From Candidatus Uhrbacteria bacterium (lineage in GTDB: Bacteria > Patescibacteriota > Patescibacteriia > UBA9934 > GWF2-40-263): a stretch of 7,683 nt of DNA. The notes below the pieces were generated by a model. The model saw only the letters and a program-made list of their open reading frames with translations, did no database searches and had not been told where the DNA came from. The translations under genes and the position numbers were made by a program. The stretch covers positions 15,707-23,389 of the forward strand of contig DOJV01000048.1 in the NCBI GenBank assembly GCA_003511125.1, in the 5' to 3' direction. Shown here in pieces: positions 1 through 5,384 of this stretch (within the stretch, counting starts at the first letter, position 1; each line of letters begins with the position of its first letter).

Positions 1-1
1 A

Positions 2-100
2 GTGGAACCTTTTCTGTTCATTAATTCCTTTTGCCACTCGCGCCTCCGCGGTGGACTTGTGAGATTTGTCCCAATATTTAGGAACGCCATATTTTGGCAT
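2..100 (-). CDS. possible N-terminal fragment of a leftward gene cut by the left edge
   Basis: A leftward frame opens with ATG at 98-100 and stays open for 33 codons to the window edge. It begins MPKYGVPKYWDKSHKS and continues with a Lys/Glu/Ala-rich stretch that reads like ordinary soluble protein. I recognise no family. A second leftward frame, with ATG at 88-90 or at 19-21, is also open to the edge, and the 19-21 ATG is preceded by AAAGGA at a usable distance, so the frame is uncertain. A TTGACT on the minus strand (115-120) could be a -35 element. The rightward frame over the same bases (2-148) looks like an antisense shadow. Only sequence beyond the edge can decide. Confidence 0.3.
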   Translation of the reverse strand, partial: MPKYGVPKYWDKSHKSTAEARVAKGINEQKRFH

Positions 101-135
101 AAAAATCGGTTAAAGTCAAGGGCGATTGACCAATC

Positions 136-168
136 CGAAAAAGACTAGTATCTACCGAGTCTTTTTCG
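136..168. terminator. symmetrical hairpin with A and T flanks, possible bidirectional terminator
   Basis: CGAAAAAGACT (136-146) and AGTCTTTTTCG (158-168) are perfect 11-base inverted repeats around an 11-base loop. The stem has a short GACT/AGTC core with an A5/T5 extension, so the transcript of either strand ends its hairpin in a U run. It may serve as a weak terminator in both directions or insulate the ORF at the left edge. The GC core is short, so strength is doubtful. Confidence 0.4.
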
Positions 169-175
169 TAAGAGC

Positions 176-205
176 AAGACAGAGTCCAAACTTTTCTGGT
201 AAAAT
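176..205 (+). promoter_or_regulatory. candidate extended -10 promoter facing right
   Basis: AAGACA (176-181) is followed after 18 bases by TAAAAT (200-205), with TG at 197-198 in the extended -10 position. Transcription would start near 212, directly before the candidate structured RNA at 212-307. The -35 matches consensus at four of six positions. No rightward gene of convincing size follows. Confidence 0.35.
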
Positions 206-211
206 GTTGTA

Positions 212-307
212 ATATGACGGACAAACCAAATGTGATAATGCTGCACAGGTGGAATGATGGCGACATTTCAAAAATTTCTGAGTTCTAACGCAAGGTGTCC
301 GTTTTTT
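212..307 (+). ncRNA. candidate small structured RNA of unknown family
   Basis: About 95 bases lie between a candidate start site and a T6 tract (302-307). GACGGACA (216-223) can pair with TGTCCGTT (296-303), including one G-U pair, and the CC at 226-227 can pair with GG at 294-295 after a 2-base bulge. Inside this, AAATGT (228-233) pairs with ACATTT (263-268). The RNA would thus be closed end to end and finish in a U run. It matches no tRNA, tmRNA, SRP RNA or RNase P motif that I can see. The long enclosed loop is unlike a canonical terminator, so this remains a candidate. Confidence 0.25.
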
Positions 308-342
308 AAAAAAACTCGCTTGGAATACGGTGTTCCAAGCGA
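308..342 (-). terminator. strong intrinsic terminator, leftward
   Basis: TCGCTTGGAA (316-325) and TTCCAAGCGA (333-342) pair perfectly, extendable by one A-T and one G-U pair to a CGG loop. On the minus strand the stem is followed by seven T (complement of 308-314). This is a textbook rho-independent terminator for leftward transcription. The coiled-coil gene to its right already has a terminator at 504-534, so this one either backs that up or ends an unseen leftward transcript from 343-503. Confidence 0.7.
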
Positions 343-503
343 AAGATGACGGAAATTGGGACTACGGAAATAACATTACCCCTCCATGATTGTTCCAGCC
401 AACTTCTTCGAAACTCTCTGCGGAGCTGTGAATTACGAAACTAAAAAATAATCAATTTTAAACTTGCCTTTTTCCGCTCAGCTTGCTGCGCGGAGATTCA
501 TTT
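343..503. other. gene-less stretch between two leftward terminators
   Basis: I find no ORF with a usable start in either direction. On the minus strand there is a small hairpin (TCCGC and CAG pairing with CTG and GCGGA, roughly 473-494) and short frames ended by stops. It could be spacer, or an untranslated leftward RNA ending at the 308-342 terminator. I see no clear promoter for such an RNA. Confidence 0.35.
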
Positions 504-534
504 AAAAAACAGACACCAAAAGCGCCTGTTTTTT
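504..534 (-). terminator. intrinsic terminator of the coiled-coil gene
   Basis: On the minus strand AAAAAACAG, GCGC, a 5-base loop, GTGT and CTGTTTTTT form a 13-base-pair stem with two G-U wobbles, ending in six T. The wobble pairs exist only in the minus-strand RNA (the plus strand would give A-C mismatches), which assigns it to the leftward gene whose stop codon is 8 bases upstream (542-544). Confidence 0.7.
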
Positions 535-541
535 GATATTT

Positions 542-1480
542 TTAACCGTTGTTTCTTCCTTGGGTTTGATTATGATAATTTTGTTGCTGCGGTATCGGAT
601 TTTGTTGAGCGACCACTGTTGTTGGACGTTCGATAGCCTTGATGGCCAAAGTTTGAGCCTTGGCATTGGCTTCCTCGGCCTGATTTTTGTAGACCGTCGC
701 TTCTTGAATTAGCCCTGCCAAGCGTTCTTCAAGATTCTTTACTGTCAGTTTAAGGAGCTCGATTTGGGCATCGGTTTCTTTTTCTTTTAAAGCTTTCTCG
801 TGAGCGAATTGTTCGGTCAGTTTTGACGAAACATCGCTTTCGCGTTTATTTACTGCAATCTCGAGCTCTTTCGGAAATTGCTCGATCGTCTTTTTCGTTT
901 GTGCGATTTCTTGTTCTTGTTCGCGAATGGCGGTTTCACGAGCCGCTAATGTTTTTTCTTTTTCTTCGGTTTCAATTTGATCACGTTCGCGTTTTAATTT
1001 TTTGTGATATTCATATTCTTCAGCTTCGCGATCCCAGGTTTTTTTCTTGAGAGTTATTTCTTCATCAAGCTGGCGTTTGCGCTGTTCAAAGTCTGTTTCA
1101 AAAGTGGCGGTTCGCCGTGTTTGTTCATCAACAAGTTGGTTTAACGAATCGGCTGCGAGGACGATATTGTATTGCAAGTTAAGTTGTTCTTTTGATAATT
1201 CAACGGCTTTTTGCATGTCTTGTAATGACAGCGAGTGTTCAACCAGTGAGGCTCGAACTTCAGACAAATGTATTTGAAGCGCAGTTTGAAAGTCGGTGAA
1301 AATTTTATCGATGGTTTGTGGAGATTTAGTTTTGGCTTTTTCGATTAATTCCACAGAAGCCGGGCTATGGACGGTTTTGGCTGTTAATTCCAAATCCTCG
1401 AGTTTTTCTTGAAGTTTTTCGTATTCTTCGATGATTTCTTGTTTGGTTCGTTTGATGAGCGGTAGGAGAGTTTGTGTCAT
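542..1480 (-). CDS. long coiled-coil protein of unknown function with Q/N-rich tail
   Basis: The 312-residue product from ATG at 1478-1480 is almost entirely charged helix. Residues 10-35 and about 115-285 are dominated by Glu, Lys, Gln and Arg with heptad-like spacing typical of coiled coils. The last 20 or so residues switch to a flexible Gln/Asn/Pro-rich tail that begins near QQNPIPQQQ. There is no cysteine, signal peptide or membrane segment, so it is probably a cytoplasmic structural or scaffold protein. I do not recognise a named family. A TTG three codons upstream (1487-1489) would add MGY, but the ATG is preferred because the promoter's start site falls near 1483, downstream of that TTG. 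It is transcribed alone, from a divergent promoter shared with the flavoprotein gene, and ends in a terminator at 504-534. Confidence 0.85.
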   Translation of the reverse strand: MTQTLLPLIKRTKQEIIEEYEKLQEKLEDLELTAKTVHSPASVELIEKAKTKSPQTIDKIFTDFQTALQIHLSEVRASLVEHSLSLQDMQKAVELSKEQLNLQYNIVLAADSLNQLVDEQTRRTATFETDFEQRKRQLDEEITLKKKTWDREAEEYEYHKKLKRERDQIETEEKEKTLAARETAIREQEQEIAQTKKTIEQFPKELEIAVNKRESDVSSKLTEQFAHEKALKEKETDAQIELLKLTVKNLEERLAGLIQEATVYKNQAEEANAKAQTLAIKAIERPTTVVAQQNPIPQQQNYHNQTQGRNNG

Positions 1481-1489
1481 ATACCCCAA

Positions 1490-1517
1490 ACATTAACAGG
1501 CTGGGAAAAATCGTCAA
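1490..1517 (-). promoter_or_regulatory. promoter of the coiled-coil gene, near-leaderless
   Basis: On the minus strand TTGACG (1512-1517) is followed after 16 bases by TAATGT (1490-1495), with TG one base before it (1497-1498). The predicted start near 1483 is about 3 bases before the ATG at 1480, leaving no room for a ribosome binding site. Confidence 0.6.
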
Positions 1518-1532
1518 GAGTAGGTGTCAATA

Positions 1533-1560
1533 TTGTTTTGTCTTTCTTTTCTGCTATTAT
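1533..1560 (+). promoter_or_regulatory. promoter of the flavoprotein gene, apparently leaderless
   Basis: TATTAT (1555-1560) is preceded by TG at 1552-1553, an extended -10. A weak -35 (TTGTTT, 1533-1538) lies 16 bases upstream. The -10 ends 6 bases before the ATG at 1567, so the first transcribed base should be at or next to the start codon. There is no Shine-Dalgarno sequence. Confidence 0.6.
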
Positions 1561-1566
1561 TAACTC

Positions 1567-2823
1567 ATGAAAAAAGAAAATTACGATATTATTGTTATCG
1601 GCGGCGGACCAGCCGGTATGATGGCAGCCGGGCGGGCCGGGGAACTCGGGGCGCGGGTTTTGCTTATTGAGAAAAACGAGCGGCTCGGCAAGAAATTAAG
1701 TCTGACCGGCGGGCGGCGGTGTAATATTACTAACGCCGAGTTTAATAATCGGCTTTTTTTGGAAAATTTTCCTGAATCCAAAAAATTTTTGTTTTCGCCG
1801 TTTTCGAAATTTAACGTCGAGAGCACTTTTGATTTTTTTGAAAGTCGCGGCCTGCCGTTGATAGTAGAGGATCGTAAACGAGCTTTTCCAAAATCAGAGA
1901 GTGCCGAGGATGTTGGTTTTGTTTTGAAAAAGTACATTGAGGAGAGCGGCCAGGTGACGGTTAAGTTGAACACGGCGGTAAAATCTTTTTTGGTCGAGGA
2001 AGGGAAGTTGTTGGGTGTAAAAACCAGCGACAGAATCTTTCGTGCTGACAAAATTGTCTTAGCGAGCGGCGGCACAGCGGCACCGGAAACCGGCTCAACC
2101 GGCGATGGGTTTAAAATGCTCAAAGCTATCGGCCACACGGTTAAAGTGCCTGATCCGAATTTGGCGCCGCTTCGAACTTCGGCCAAGTGGGTTCATGCTT
2201 TGTCTGGTGTGAGCGTTGATGACATGACCTTACGTTTTCTTCAAAATGAAAAAGTCGGTCACAAAGCCCGTGGCCGTTTGCTTTTCACCCATTTTGGAAT
2301 TTCCGGACCGTTGGTTATTAATTCGGCCAATCAAGTTAAAAAACTTTTAAAAAAAGGCCCGGTCATCGCCTCGATCGATTTTTTTCCGGATCTTGATTTG
2401 GGGAGTTTGGATGCTTGGTTTTTGGATTTGTTTGAGAAAAACAAAAACAAGATTTTGAAAACTGTTTTCAAAGATTTATTACCGAAAAAAGTAGTCGAAA
2501 CAATTTTGTTTCGACCCGAATTCTTGATCGGTGATTTAAAAGTTCACTCAGTTTCCAAAGAACAAAGAAAAAAACTCGGGCACTTACTCAAAGATTTACG
2601 TTTTCCAATCGTCGGCACCATGGGTTTTGAATGGTCGATCGTCGCCGACGGCGGCGTTTTACCCAAAGAAGTTGATTTTAGAAACATGGCTTCGCGGCTT
2701 TACCCGAACCTTTATTTGATCGGCGACACAATTGATATCAATCGTCCTTCTGGTGGTTTTTCATTACAGTTGTGTTGGACAACTGGCTGGGTGGCCGGGA
2801 CAGACGCGGCGGAAGTGAAATAA
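1567..2823 (+). CDS. HI0933/YhiN-family NAD(P)/FAD-dependent oxidoreductase
   Basis: A 418-residue flavoprotein of normal length for the HI0933 (YhiN/BaiN-like) family. The FAD-binding Rossmann motif GGGPAG is at residues 12-17, with the acidic end of strand two in VLLIEK (31-36). Family signatures follow in order: GKKLSLTGGRRCNITN (41-56), LASGGTAAPETGSTGDG (165-181), LLFTHFGISGPLV (238-250) and NRPSGGFSLQLCWTTGW (392-408), the last being the C-terminal flavin-contact region. All look intact. Members of the family bind FAD and are predicted oxidoreductases; the substrate of most, including this one, is unknown. The product appears cytoplasmic. It is probably monocistronic: 105 bases with their own promoter-like elements separate it from the next gene, and no clear terminator follows its TAA. 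Confidence 0.93.
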   Translation: MKKENYDIIVIGGGPAGMMAAGRAGELGARVLLIEKNERLGKKLSLTGGRRCNITNAEFNNRLFLENFPESKKFLFSPFSKFNVESTFDFFESRGLPLIVEDRKRAFPKSESAEDVGFVLKKYIEESGQVTVKLNTAVKSFLVEEGKLLGVKTSDRIFRADKIVLASGGTAAPETGSTGDGFKMLKAIGHTVKVPDPNLAPLRTSAKWVHALSGVSVDDMTLRFLQNEKVGHKARGRLLFTHFGISGPLVINSANQVKKLLKKGPVIASIDFFPDLDLGSLDAWFLDLFEKNKNKILKTVFKDLLPKKVVETILFRPEFLIGDLKVHSVSKEQRKKLGHLLKDLRFPIVGTMGFEWSIVADGGVLPKEVDFRNMASRLYPNLYLIGDTIDINRPSGGFSLQLCWTTGWVAGTDAAEVK

Positions 2824-2844
2824 AAAAAAGTTTAATTAAAATAC

Positions 2845-2873
2845 CTGACTTTTTAATCAATTTTAAGTATACT
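2845..2873 (+). promoter_or_regulatory. promoter overlapped by a palindromic operator
   Basis: CTGACT (2845-2850) is followed after 17 bases by TATACT (2868-2873). The -10 hexamer lies at the centre of the palindrome at 2861-2878, so a protein bound there would block RNA polymerase. The start site would be near 2880, giving a leader of about 49 bases that contains the second palindrome copy. Confidence 0.5.
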
Positions 2874-2920
2874 TAAAACACAACGTAAATTATAGCCGGT
2901 TTTAAGTATGATTAAAACAC
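2861..2920. repeat. two near-identical palindromic boxes, likely operators
   Basis: TTTTAAGTATACTTAAAA (2861-2878) is a perfect 18-base palindrome. TTTTAAGTATGATTAAAA (2900-2917) copies it with two central changes, and both are followed by CAC, so 19 of 21 bases match (2861-2881 and 2900-2920). Start-to-start spacing is 39 bases. A shorter palindrome, TTTAATTAAA, lies at 2831-2840. One box covers a -10 element and the other sits just before the ATG at 2929, as expected for a repressor of the membrane-protein gene. The regulator is not in this window. Confidence 0.55.
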
Positions 2921-2928
2921 GTTAAGGT

Positions 2929-3375
2929 ATGAAAAATCACCACATTTTTTCCATCATCAATTTTGTCGGACTTTGTGTCGTTGTTTTTGCCGTTAGTTTG
3001 CATTTTGTTTTCGACTCGCGGCTGATCGGTTATGTTATTTTCGGATTAGGCTTGCTTTGTTTGGTCTCTTTGTTGCCTTTTAAGATTTCTTACAAAAATA
3101 TTTGGCCGGATATTGTTTTTGGATTTTTCGATAATGGTGTGTTGGCCATTGTGGCAATTTTCGGCGGCTTTATCGGCGGCACTGCCGGCGCGATTATCGG
3201 CGGAGTGGTCGGTAATGCCGTTACTGACGGAATTGCCGGAGTTTTCGAAGGGCTGGCAGCGGAAAAAATTAAAGGCGCTCAGCGCACCGTGCTCGGTTCG
3301 GCAGTCGGGAAGATGACAGGATGTTTATTGGGCGCTGGAGCGGTTTTGATTGTTGCCGGATTTTTTGGATTTTGA
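2929..3375 (+). CDS. small glycine-rich integral membrane protein, unknown function
   Basis: A 148-residue protein with about four hydrophobic segments: roughly residues 8-28, 33-50, 70-103 and 125-147. The third is unusually glycine-rich (FGGFIGGTAGAIIGGVVGN, 78-96), suggesting tightly packed helices. Acidic residues D61, D68 and D100 lie in or beside hydrophobic stretches, which occurs in some ion or solute carriers, but this is only a hint. A polar stretch (EKIKGAQRT, 112-120) separates the last segment. I do not recognise the family. There is no proper Shine-Dalgarno: TAAGG ends one base before the ATG. Upstream lie the palindromic boxes and promoter at 2831-2920, so this gene is probably regulated. 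It ends 5 bases from the convergent gene at 3381. Confidence 0.8.
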   Translation: MKNHHIFSIINFVGLCVVVFAVSLHFVFDSRLIGYVIFGLGLLCLVSLLPFKISYKNIWPDIVFGFFDNGVLAIVAIFGGFIGGTAGAIIGGVVGNAVTDGIAGVFEGLAAEKIKGAQRTVLGSAVGKMTGCLLGAGAVLIVAGFFGF

Positions 3376-3380
3376 TTTTT

Positions 3381-3719
3381 TTACTCACCAACCACATCGG
3401 CAAGAGTGGTTTGTCCGTTTCCGGAATCGCCGATTACATCTGCCAGTGTGAGTCCGTTAGAACCGGAGTTGCCAATTGCCAAACCGTCCAGACGGGAATC
3501 AGAAAATCCGGACGGGGCGTTTGACCATCCGCCACCGGTGTCGCGACCGGAGAATATTGGATGATTCGGATCAATCATTTTAGTGATGGCTTCAGGCCAA
3601 GCCGCCGGCAGGCCGAGTAAGGAGGCTAGGTAGGGAATTAACCCGGAATTTTCGCTGGCCGCTTGGGCGGATTGAGAATCAAAACCCTGCGTCAATTCGT
3701 GAAGAAAATTTAAGTCCAT
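3381..3719 (-). CDS. small protein with C-terminal TLADV repeats, partner of the PrsW-like gene
   Basis: A 112-residue protein of unknown family. Residues 1-50 include a mildly hydrophobic stretch (SGLIPYLASLLGLPAAW, 25-41) too short and polar to be a sure membrane segment. Residues 54-75 are Gly/Ser/Asn-rich and probably flexible. The C-terminus has degenerate repeats of about 14 residues: LDGLAIGNSGSNG (78-89 region), LTLADVIGDSGNGQ (90-103) and TTLADVVGE (104-112), so the last two share TLADV followed by I/V-G-D/E. There is no signal peptide. The ATG lies 4 bases after the stop of the PrsW-like gene with no Shine-Dalgarno, so it is very probably cotranscribed and perhaps translationally coupled. 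Because it follows a membrane protease gene, a substrate or accessory role is possible but unproven. Confidence 0.7.
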   Translation of the reverse strand: MDLNFLHELTQGFDSQSAQAASENSGLIPYLASLLGLPAAWPEAITKMIDPNHPIFSGRDTGGGWSNAPSGFSDSRLDGLAIGNSGSNGLTLADVIGDSGNGQTTLADVVGE

Positions 3720-3723
3720 AAAA

Positions 3724-4659
3724 TTATTTGGTTTTAAGCCAGGCTAAGTAATTAACCGCGCGCAGTGTTGACCAGGAACCGACAAAAGATGGGAAGTCTT
3801 TTATTTGTTTGAAGGCGCTTCGGAGTTTTTTTGAGACCTTGGTGTTTTGTTTCAAAAGTTCGTTGGTTTTTACGGCCTCGAAAACAATTGTCGCGATCAA
3901 AGCGATTAAGATAATCCACGGCGTCATTTGGCCGCCGCCAAAAATCATGAAAGCCTCGCCACGCGGAGTGTAGTAGTAATTCAGAATAATGTGTTCGATG
4001 CCGACCCAGGCGAAAGCTACCAGAACCGGAACTAGCCAAAAAGGTTTTTTGGAGCGCAAGAATTTGTAAGTTAAGCCGAGACCCAGAGCAACAAAAACCG
4101 TGGCCGCGGCGTGGCCGACATAACCGAACGGCTCGCCTGACGCGTAAACACCCAAAGCGTCGCTGAACAGATAAGTACTTCCAAAATGCGGGCCGTAGGT
4201 GAATGGGAAGTAAACACTGTCCCAAAAATATTTTTCCAGCATGCTAAATCCGGCTCCGGCACAGGCTCCGAGGAAAATAAAGTCAGACAAATTAAGCCGT
4301 GGTTTTTTTAGTCCGCCAAAAAGTCTTATGGTTATCAGAATCGGCAAAATTTTCGCGGCTTCCTCGAGTAAAGGCATGATAAACGCTCGAGCGGTTTTGG
4401 TCATGTTGATGGCCTCAAAGCCCGAGCCGATTAAATAGATCACTCCGAAGCCGACCGTAATGCCCATAAGAAAAGTACCGATGCCGGTTTTGAGCGATAA
4501 TGTTCTGGTAAACGAAGTCAAAACGACGATCTCCAAAAGAAACCAAAGTTCCACCCAAAACCAGTGTGGATTATTGATCCAAAAAATCAGGAATAAAATT
4601 GCCAGACCGATGGCCGGGAGGAATTTTAAAATCGTAATTTTGTTGATAGTGATTTGCAT
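3724..4659 (-). CDS. PrsW-family intramembrane metalloprotease
   Basis: A 311-residue polytopic membrane protein with about eight hydrophobic segments between residues 10 and 262 and a basic cytoplasmic tail (263-311). The PrsW family signatures are present: an EExxK motif in LLEEAAK (E99, E100, K103), a glycine-rich helix ending in Glu (GACAGAGFSMLEK, 131-143, E142), and a conserved His in VGHAAAT (H183). A further His in IEHIILNYY (H223) may also contribute. PrsW in Bacillus subtilis cleaves the anti-sigma factor RsiW at site 1; the wider family belongs to the CPBP/Abi superfamily of membrane proteases. The target here is unknown, since no anti-sigma factor is nearby. It is first in a two-gene leftward operon with the 112-residue repeat-tailed protein and has a clear promoter at 4681-4709. 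Confidence 0.85.
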   Translation of the reverse strand: MQITINKITILKFLPAIGLAILFLIFWINNPHWFWVELWFLLEIVVLTSFTRTLSLKTGIGTFLMGITVGFGVIYLIGSGFEAINMTKTARAFIMPLLEEAAKILPILITIRLFGGLKKPRLNLSDFIFLGACAGAGFSMLEKYFWDSVYFPFTYGPHFGSTYLFSDALGVYASGEPFGYVGHAAATVFVALGLGLTYKFLRSKKPFWLVPVLVAFAWVGIEHIILNYYYTPRGEAFMIFGGGQMTPWIILIALIATIVFEAVKTNELLKQNTKVSKKLRSAFKQIKDFPSFVGSWSTLRAVNYLAWLKTK

Positions 4660-4666
4660 ACAAGTA

Positions 4667-4730
4667 TTTTTATTATCAAAAGTATAGCATTTTGATTTGA
4701 GTTGTTCAAGATTAAAATTGATAATAAAAA
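4667..4730. repeat. 13-base perfect inverted repeat bracketing the PrsW promoter
   Basis: TTTTTATTATCAA (4667-4679) and TTGATAATAAAAA (4718-4730) are exact reverse complements 38 bases apart. Between them lie the -35 and -10 of the PrsW-like gene; one arm covers its start site and 5' leader, the other overlaps the T tail of the phosphatase terminator. The arms could be paired regulator sites, or form a 13-base-pair hairpin in read-through RNA from the phosphatase operon. Confidence 0.5.
4681..4709 (-). promoter_or_regulatory. promoter of the PrsW-like operon
   Basis: On the minus strand TTGAAC (4704-4709), a 17-base spacer and TATACT (4681-4686) with TG at 4688-4689 make the best sigma-70-type promoter in the window. 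The start would be near 4674, giving an A-rich leader of about 15 bases with no Shine-Dalgarno before the ATG at 4659. Confidence 0.7.
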
Positions 4731-4752
4731 AGTCCTCGAGCGAATCAAGGAC
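4726..4752 (-). terminator. intrinsic terminator of the phosphatase operon
   Basis: On the minus strand GTCCT and AGGAC pair (4748-4752 with 4732-4736), with an inner GA/TC pair across one mismatch, followed directly by six T (complement of 4726-4731). It lies 17 bases past the phosphatase stop codon and separates this operon from the PrsW-like operon downstream. Confidence 0.7.
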
Positions 4753-4769
4753 AAAGGAGGAGCAAGCGA

Positions 4770-5369
4770 CTAGTCGTTGTCGACTTCTTTGGAGTAACAG
4801 ATGGTTTGGAACCCACCTTGTTCGTGTAGAACCGGCGGGTTGATGCCGAGCTCTTCGAGCATGATGCGGAGGGCTGTGCCATGGCTGATGACGATCACGA
4901 AGACCGCGTTTTCGTCATCCGGGGCGCCGTAAGTCTCGAGGATCTGGTCGAAGCAGGCTTGCAGGCGAGCCACGACTTGCGTCCGCGACTCACCGCCGAT
5001 CGAGGTGAAGTCGAAGTCTGAACTCGAGGTGCGGAAGTGTGGTTCGGGGAATCTGGCGAGGGCTTCGTTTTTGATCAAGCCGCCCATCTGGCCGATATCA
5101 ACCTCGCGCAAGCGCGGGTCAAGAACCAGACGGCGGTCGACGAGCCCGGCGATGATTCGACCGACCTGTTGTGTCCGGATGAGATCAGAACACCAGACCG
5201 GCTCGAACGACAGCCTCAGTAAACCGAGGGTATTGGCCAGCCCTCGGGCTTGTTCCAGGCCGGTCTCGTTCAGTGGTACATCCTCGCGAGCTCCGGAATA
5301 GCGGTGCTCGGCGTTGTGGTCGGTTTGGGTGTGACGGACGAGGACGAGGTAGACGGTGCGTTTGGACAC
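4770..5369 (-). CDS. histidine phosphatase (phosphoglycerate mutase-like) family protein
   Basis: A 199-residue member of the histidine phosphatase branch-1 superfamily, of usual length. The N-terminal VRHTQTDHN (residues 11-19) carries catalytic R12 and the phosphorylated H13; the third position is Thr instead of the usual Gly of RHG, a known variation. The rest of the active site is present: SDLIRTQQ (61-68, R65), LREVDIGQMGG (87-97, E89 as likely acid), GGES (125-128) and the second catalytic His in SHGT (H163). The substrate cannot be told from sequence; relatives act on phosphosugars, alpha-ribazole phosphate or other phosphoesters. The start is GTG at 5367-5369, 15 bases after the previous gene's stop, with at most a weak GAG ribosome site. 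It is second gene of a GC-rich two-gene operon, with base composition distinctly above the flanks. Confidence 0.9.
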   Translation of the reverse strand: MSKRTVYLVLVRHTQTDHNAEHRYSGAREDVPLNETGLEQARGLANTLGLLRLSFEPVWCSDLIRTQQVGRIIAGLVDRRLVLDPRLREVDIGQMGGLIKNEALARFPEPHFRTSSSDFDFTSIGGESRTQVVARLQACFDQILETYGAPDDENAVFVIVISHGTALRIMLEELGINPPVLHEQGGFQTICYSKEVDND

Positions 5370-5384
5370 GGTCGGGCTCTTGGT

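Noticed and set aside
78..266. 62-codon leftward frame
   Set aside because: It overlaps the strong hairpin at 136-168 and the candidate RNA, has an unlikely composition for a protein, and no ribosome site.
254..349. 31-codon rightward frame starting with two ATGs
   Set aside because: It reads straight through the T6-A7 tract and the leftward terminator hairpin, so its codons are dictated by those structures.
823..1277. Two rightward frames opposite the coiled-coil gene
   Set aside because: Antisense shadows; the Ser/Phe/Arg-rich translations mirror Glu/Lys codons of the real gene.
1581..2186. 201-codon leftward frame inside the flavoprotein gene
   Set aside because: Antisense to a gene with intact family motifs; composition is shadow-like.
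4753..4760. AAAGGAGG, a perfect ribosome site on the plus strand
   Set aside because: No start codon or rightward ORF follows; it lies between a leftward gene and its terminator.
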